Origin: a virus
Length of the DNA: 27,431 nucleotides
Reading direction: 5' to 3' (one strand)
Virus record (IMG/VR): IMGVR_UViG_3300013115_000522
Span: 1-27,431 of that record
Shown here: one piece after another, positions 24,601-27,431 of the stretch
Position numbering within the stretch: position 1 is the stretch's first letter
How the letters are laid out: the number at the start of each line of letters is the position of its first letter
Position numbers and translations under genes: made by a program
Notes under the pieces: model-generated
Told to the model about the DNA's origin: nothing
The model's input: the letters and a program-made list of their open reading frames with translations, nothing else
Databases searched by the model: none

Positions 24601-27431
24601 GTAGACGGAAAGATTGTCACCCATTACGTGACACACTATGCAACGTCTGGGCCAGATAAAGGTAAGTATGGTCCGATTCCTAACACAACACCAACAGGAA
24701 TTCATAATCCAAATCCACATGGTGACCTTTGGATTGACACTTCAAACAACAATCTAATCTTCCGATATCACCAAAACTCATTTAATAATTATGCTCAAAC
24801 AGTGTTCCATGCTCCGATAACTCCTGCAAACACAATGGCAGGATCGCACAGTCATGACCCATCAATATATGATAGTTCAGAACCTTGGTCTGGATGGTAC
24901 TCGACAGAAGACCTAAGAATTAATCTTGCATACACTCTGGCAGAATCTGGATTTAATTTAGCAGACACTGCCCGACAGGCAGCAGCCGATTCGCAGGCTG
25001 CTGCCGACAGAGAAATTCTTGTCTTCTTTGATCCCAGTGAAAGTGATCCTCCGACATCAACTGGTAATGGTGATGTTTGGATTGTTCTTGATCATGCATT
25101 CAAGCCAGGAACAAAAATTGCAAATACAGAATCAATTCGTGTCTCAAATACGAAAAGTGGTGGTCTTAATGCTGGCGCACCTCTACGTTGGCACGTATCA
25201 CCAAATAATGCAATTGGTCTAAGTTATCTTAACAATTATGCCTTAACCAATAGGGTTCAGGGTATTGCCGACGGGAAGGTTGTCACATTCTATGGTCCTG
25301 AATACCCAGAAGATTTAAGTGGACCTCCATGGTATGGTCCAAGACCAAACACAACACCAAGCGGTCTGGATAATCCAACCCCACACGGAGATTTCTGGAT
25401 CAACACATCCAATAACAATCTTGAGTTTATCTATAATCAAAATAATGCCAGTATCACCACTGATCCAGATAAGGCATATGCACAAACCATATTCTGGAAC
25501 CCAGGTATTAGATTTAGATTTAACACAACATCAGATCCTTCTGGATGGTATGGCACTGAAGACCTTCGGACTGCTAATGCGCTCTTGATAGCAGACACTG
25601 CCCTCCAAGATGCTGCCACGGCACAGGCTGCTGCCGACAGAGAAATTCTTGTCTTCTTTGATCCCAGTGAAAGTGATCCTCCGACATCAACTACTGGTAA
25701 TGGTGATGTTTGGATTGTTCTTGATCATGCAACTAAACCCGGAACATCAGTTGCAAATACAGAATCAATTCGTGTTGCAAATACGACAAGTGGTAGTCTT
25801 CCCGCCGGAGAAGATCGATTTTGGCACGTATCCCCGGAAAATGCAATTGGTCTAAGTTATCTTAACAATTATGCCTCGACTAATGGCGTTCAAGGTATTG
25901 CCGACGGGAAGGTTGTTGCGTTTTATGGTCCTGAATATACTGATGGGACATATTATTATGGTCCAAGACCAAACACAACACCAAGCGGTCTGGATAATCC
26001 AACTCCACATGGTGACTTTTGGATTAATACATCCAATAATAGACTTGAGTTTATCTATAATCAAAATAATGCCAGTATCACCACTGATCCAGATAAGGCA
26101 TATGCACAAACCATAATCTGGAACCCCGGTGCCGGATTTGTATTTAACGCAATATCAGATCCTTCTGGATGGTATGGTACTGAAGATGATCGAGTTGCCA
26201 ATGCTCTTGCTCGTGCAGTCGATGCAAATACATATGCAGAAAATGCAAGAGCGGCTGCCGAGACAGCTCAGCTCCGTGCAGATCAGGCATTTGAAGATGC
26301 CGCTGCCGCACAGGATGCTGCCGACAGAGAAATTAATTCATTCTTCCAACCATCAACTGCCGTTGGAACAATTGATGTTCTTTCTACGGGATTTGGTGAC
26401 ATCTGGATTCAAACAGACAATCCAGTCAATTCAGATGGAACCCCAAACACGGCTGCCATCTATAGAAGCAACAGCGTCACTGGTGGATCTGATTATTCGG
26501 TTTGGGTGAGCAATAGTACATTCGGTGGAGCCAACAGTGCCATCGGAATGATGTATCTACAAAGCTATGCGTCAGGAATCTCTGGTTCTTATCAACGCGG
26601 CGACAACATCATGCCTCGGGGATATTCTTTGTGGGATGCTCCTCTCACAGATTATCTACCAGCCACTTTTGATGATATGTATAGCAATAAAAGCTCATTA
26701 CCCTCACCCTCTGGTAATATACCCGAGCCCTATCCGCTTTTGTATTATGATGATCCGTACTTTAAAATTAGCGGAGGCACTCGATATCAAGATTTATCAA
26801 ATGTTGCAATTGACACTTCTGGTGGTGCCAATTCATATATTGGAGGTTCGAGTCTAAGAATAACAACCGCAGTACAGCCTTCTCTCTGGATCGACCCTTC
26901 CGCAGATGAACTTATTCTATTTGGTCGTGCCACCCCAACCAGCGAGGTTAACGCACAAGCAAACCAACCGTATGCCATTAAAATTCCAAAGGGAAAGAGG
27001 TGGATATTTTCTTACTTCGTAAAGGCAAACACGATAACCGAATCTTCATCAAAATTTTACTTCAGTTTTGCCAACGACACTCATACATGGGCAGGCAGTC
27101 ATGTCGGAGAAGAGATTGGTATAGATGATGTCGATACATGGCAAAGATATTCGTCTGTTATTGATTTGACAACATCTGATCTTACGGAGGGTCGGTTTAG
27201 TGATTATCCATATTGGTCGTCCTTCGATGGCTCCAAGACACCAAAGAATCAAGTAAGTAGCATCACACCCATTCTTGCCGTTAATTCATCTTCTTCTCAT
27301 AGCATTGATTATTTTATTGACGGTATTCAATTGGAAGAGTCAATCGGCACCCTGCCTTCTGTTTTCAGAGAACCAACTTCTTATGGAGATGTTGTATTTG
27401 GAAGGCAAATTACAGACGGAAAGATTGTTAC
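18655..27431 (+). CDS. Giant modular tail fibre / host-recognition protein (3' end outside window)
   Basis: Reading from ATG 18655, there is no stop codon to the window end: 2925 complete codons and continuing. Residues 30-44 (GVGTDKPETKLHVNG) are the head motif common in S74-type and other fibres. Residues 286-302 (IEAATIDDLHIKN) and 353-371 (GWSISKTGTIKATDIEIYG) are like the stem of lambda-J-type central fibres. About 480-960 contains repeated W-Y...F-x-P...D-F-x-V-A modules. About 978-1017 is an Ala-rich coiled coil. Eleven G-D-x-W modules lie at residues 1054-2581, with 1463-1575 and 2773-2895 CBM-like (IPKGKRW...DGxQLEE). A second Ala-rich coiled coil is at 2515-2557. The last codons begin another DGKIVT module, so repeats continue. 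The role is most likely receptor binding at the baseplate. The C-terminus, including any chaperone domain, is not visible. Confidence 0.88.
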   Translation, partial: MPKFESSIKVSTLESLTGNTPLVHLGADNRVGVGTDKPETKLHVNGAITASGLIISAGALATQGDAAEVLGFTPNMDEWYVNTDGKNVVNGWTQTSGSGSATESSDRQLGLASAEFDNAEVIWEREVVFDSPLYANVFLQGTISYKFDSWSSGTPGIAITVTHREKANSDYDSITDDVINWKSSISNTFITPVSVDSRLPTGLGKWTSGAFRAHTPGNREITKLKFEIISSSDEYYDTAINDGGSGNATSLGNGTAYNWNLDGFNFSFMHPDMRVDQLGRISGAFIEAATIDDLHIKNMISSTSSLIDDRPTGQDPELDTLIPEGHEQYPDGGKATGLAVQGLVANDVYASGWSISKTGTIKATDIEIYGSKGNVLISGDGEIDGRENPFARWADRSLEALDPDASAYLYGLDFTEINRTDLFANNRMLLTDGLSSDEIVANQHSTFIANNTPSGSASLGSDYSNGSIFFNGITTNAPPGSIVIGENKPFMHNRKGYILFLANTQKWDSNEGVYQKYHANTYLGEYGLYVFGQQTVGGWIYHPHGNNSLYSISETVPTDDRLQQNDFLVIGSMGIDGSGEIDSASTRIEAPRHPDTITNTERSTAPPIGIIAGGILFADIHVNQWNHSANVGELQFTNKTNNPNTSFTFIHPGTVADGDSVVYRCNGAYGVLTSLEDFPGSRYITFVGADRTENQKATASPDSRFILQTGHSPDFVAAFPIGNRWFYNQDEGNYSEFTPTERDCIVARVDSDGVSYAGGDGSSKITNIYRYAERAARTPDGSFIDDMIVNPPQGMAHGGAVFADFRKNEEWVSGDTYQANSGIIAMTNSENTPRNTFFVIHPENTYTWEVDQVGKGVVTNNATIGTRHIAFVGGDNRSAPGYVNRFPMASGFEDVANDFIAVLKYDDSGNTAPIVDGVQSWWYDNGQNTSTYFTPLANDFVVATAVSHDDTSNGIEQLYIWSSREARMSDGTTLTSIKNALDLAIDSANNAANLAMERAVEALDLAGNALSNAYASLGLLDGEIALYFQEEGDTVEGGSGKFLEGVSHVDFDYGDIWINTIQHNRNIDGSWDTNAIFRYANTEHGWHDTLSWWRNANSALGRAALKTLENRDFSDRATVIHYADRSAEYHPFYGPNVAVISSGSDKPATIPNLNPEGDLWYDTRPSPGQTGPSNHAYVYRTNTSFSNTTHYKTSGEDGYVSDTHKGYIATGKGAWSQTTHNSATSGPWNPATAQTGWWSLQDPAAGDIQSLVDAEAATREAEDNILNALVGDAQAAADREILAWFQPETEIPDASGNGDVWIHTDNLIKTDGTLNTGAIFVANTKSGSYDDLNNHYWWPAPNNAIGLMYAEAYSSGIAGEFERGTNYVPRALSTWDSPDSDYTFDHTSSLLPSKTPYYITGFNSTSFAQKATSNAWHGSHSLLLSVNEPSLPGRRAFMFANTDFTSGSNPALENPDQDTFDVYAIQIPKGKRWVYSLYATSNHGGTVFPIDSDGWEENRLCAITSNGSPISTTMLVGDNFTVSNTSWTRLHAVFDFTTGDNSQANSIILGVQGRKSWTGISDPHYMWVDGVQLEEVPDNVYNPSQYKEPSDGKAIVFGREITDGKIVTYFGPNYGDGNPWYGPIPNTTPSGLPNPEPHGDFWVNTSNNNIIFRYHQSGTDVSSQTVYWTSEVNGSGWYSTEDLRTGNALTTSYYAIANAASARAAADREIVAYFQTTAPGLSGNGDIWIDTDSFATLNSSSIYVNRQQDGADWENSPDSAIGRAYLRGWLAGEQAERGEALAIAASGGKAFEFPIAPTVNGIIGVGATGNVVFYKNSTSEYQVDQPDARGEIYVTNRGGIDFVGPNGSIWYPQAATYPASNYGMPEAGIILTPYGHNTVPNGGEVVANGYLMYTNMNAAARFSTTAENAFGTHRHIIPVLWNEDENTWHAVDNNNNKYPFVPNAANGDFIVAKITRPTTVPEGLATLQDWVFDVLPTQIKSFVDGKIVTHYVTHYATSGPDKGKYGPIPNTTPTGIHNPNPHGDLWIDTSNNNLIFRYHQNSFNNYAQTVFHAPITPANTMAGSHSHDPSIYDSSEPWSGWYSTEDLRINLAYTLAESGFNLADTARQAAADSQAAADREILVFFDPSESDPPTSTGNGDVWIVLDHAFKPGTKIANTESIRVSNTKSGGLNAGAPLRWHVSPNNAIGLSYLNNYALTNRVQGIADGKVVTFYGPEYPEDLSGPPWYGPRPNTTPSGLDNPTPHGDFWINTSNNNLEFIYNQNNASITTDPDKAYAQTIFWNPGIRFRFNTTSDPSGWYGTEDLRTANALLIADTALQDAATAQAAADREILVFFDPSESDPPTSTTGNGDVWIVLDHATKPGTSVANTESIRVANTTSGSLPAGEDRFWHVSPENAIGLSYLNNYASTNGVQGIADGKVVAFYGPEYTDGTYYYGPRPNTTPSGLDNPTPHGDFWINTSNNRLEFIYNQNNASITTDPDKAYAQTIIWNPGAGFVFNAISDPSGWYGTEDDRVANALARAVDANTYAENARAAAETAQLRADQAFEDAAAAQDAADREINSFFQPSTAVGTIDVLSTGFGDIWIQTDNPVNSDGTPNTAAIYRSNSVTGGSDYSVWVSNSTFGGANSAIGMMYLQSYASGISGSYQRGDNIMPRGYSLWDAPLTDYLPATFDDMYSNKSSLPSPSGNIPEPYPLLYYDDPYFKISGGTRYQDLSNVAIDTSGGANSYIGGSSLRITTAVQPSLWIDPSADELILFGRATPTSEVNAQANQPYAIKIPKGKRWIFSYFVKANTITESSSKFYFSFANDTHTWAGSHVGEEIGIDDVDTWQRYSSVIDLTTSDLTEGRFSDYPYWSSFDGSKTPKNQVSSITPILAVNSSSSHSIDYFIDGIQLEESIGTLPSVFREPTSYGDVVFGRQITDGKIV
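20110..24533 (+). repeat. Dispersed W-Y / F-x-P / D-F-x-V-A modules in the fibre (four copies)
   Basis: Diverged copies occur near 20110-20400 (GGWIYHPHG...NDFLVIG), 20770-20910 (NRWFYNQDE...FTPTERDCIVARV), 21290-21500 (SWWYDNGQN...FTPLANDFVVATA) and 24310-24520 (NTWHAVDNN...FVPNAANGDFIVAKI). The common skeleton is an N-terminal loop, a Trp-x-Tyr-Asp turn, a Phe-x-Pro and a terminal Asp-(Phe)-Val-Ala strand. Similarity is visible only at protein level, so these are old repeats. Module boundaries are approximate. Confidence 0.5.
22486..23478 (+). repeat. Higher-order fibre block, copy 1 (G-D-x-W module + CBM-like module + DGKIVT)
   Basis: The order is DREI, then GNGDVWIHTD, NNAIGLMY, SSGIAGEFERG, the CBM-like IPKGKRW (23041) and DGVQLEE (ends about 23379), EPSDG, FGREITDGKIVT. 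The same order recurs from 26323 to the window end. Confidence 0.65.
24994..26250 (+). repeat. Recent in-frame tandem duplication in the fibre, unit about 627 nt
   Basis: Copy 1 starts at 24994 and copy 2 at 25624. Identical stretches include 24994-25062 with 25624-25692 (69 nt) and 25420-25491 with 26044-26115 (72 nt). A 3-nt insertion (one Thr codon near 25693) and a 9-nt shortening between 25894 and 25963 change the offset from 630 to 633 to 624, always in frame. Such long perfect matches show the duplication is far younger than the other repeats in the gene. Confidence 0.85.
26323..27431 (+). repeat. Higher-order fibre block, copy 2, cut by the window end
   Basis: The order matches copy 1: DREI (26323), FGDIWIQTD, NSAIGMMY, ASGISGSYQRG, a CBM-like IPKGKRW (about 26986) and DGIQLEE (ends about 27339), EPTSYG, FGRQITDGKIVT at the last bases. 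It is about 118 nt longer than copy 1 and only similar at protein level. Offsets between copies are 3837 nt at DREI and 3955 nt at DGKIVT. Confidence 0.65.

Larger units (their letters stand above)
21814..26406 (+). repeat. Ladder of eleven G-D-x-W modules in the fibre
   Basis: G-D-x-W occurs in frame at 21814, 22123, 22546, 23569, 23827, 24721, 25069, 25387, 25702, 26011 and 26395. Two subtypes are recognisable. One follows DGKIVT and reads PHGDFWINTSNN. The other follows an Ala-rich helix ending AADREI and reads GNGDVWI-x-(T/L)D. From 24721 to 26395 the two alternate every 309-384 nt, making a unit of about 209 residues. The skeleton DGKI-T-F-Y...GDLWIDT is widespread in phage host-specificity proteins of the J type. 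Confidence 0.75.

Noticed and set aside
24994-26250. Direct repeats considered as a CRISPR array
   Set aside because: The repeats are in-frame coding units of about 627 nt, without short regular repeats, spacers or Cas genes.

Overview
The window is a 27.4 kb, plus-strand-only block of late virion genes from a T4-like contractile-tailed phage (Caudoviricetes, myovirus morphology). The evidence is the run of T4 baseplate homologues in T4 order (gp5-type spike tail, gp25, gp6, gp7, gp8), gene junctions 0-43 nt long, and T4-type late-promoter motifs (TATAAATA and variants) at four junctions. The split-off gp25 next to gp6, the reduced gp7 and the very large DUF4815-type protein resemble the marine T4-like phages (cyanophage and pelagiphage relatives). 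That placement is an inference from recalled family features, not from a search. The host cannot be read from this window.

Layout. 1-381: C-terminal end of a central-spike (gp5-like) protein with nine perfect 8-residue beta-helix repeats. 413-802: gp25, and 803-2695: gp6, the conserved baseplate wedge core. 2714-7099: a 1461-residue gp7 homologue that keeps only the T4 gp7 C-terminal core at its N-terminus and then carries a series of lectin-like beta-sandwich modules, one inserted inside another. 7143-8834: gp8, enlarged. 8860-15120 and 15123-18398: two adjacent genes that together look like one DUF4815-family structural protein split in two, with a GC-rich and aromatic-rich novel segment at the split. 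18405-18641: a small coiled-coil protein. 18655 to the window end: one uninterrupted reading frame of at least 2925 codons, with no stop, encoding a giant repeat-built tail fibre.

How they work together. gp25, gp6, gp7 and gp8 form the baseplate wedges around the hub that carries the spike. The DUF4815 pair and the giant fibre are most likely peripheral, receptor-contacting parts. Carbohydrate-binding-like modules occur both in gp7 and in the fibre, so the particle may contact surface glycans at several layers. The fibre combines a head like lambda-J/S74-type fibres with a ladder of eleven G-D-x-W modules, two lectin-like modules and a recent in-frame segmental duplication. This suggests that receptor-binding length and specificity evolve by repeat gain and loss.

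There is no tRNA, rRNA, CRISPR, integrase, transposase or host gene in the window. No stretch of 300 bases or more lacks a gene; the longest gene-free gap is 43 nt (7100-7142). Family assignments come from motif recognition by eye; no database search was possible.
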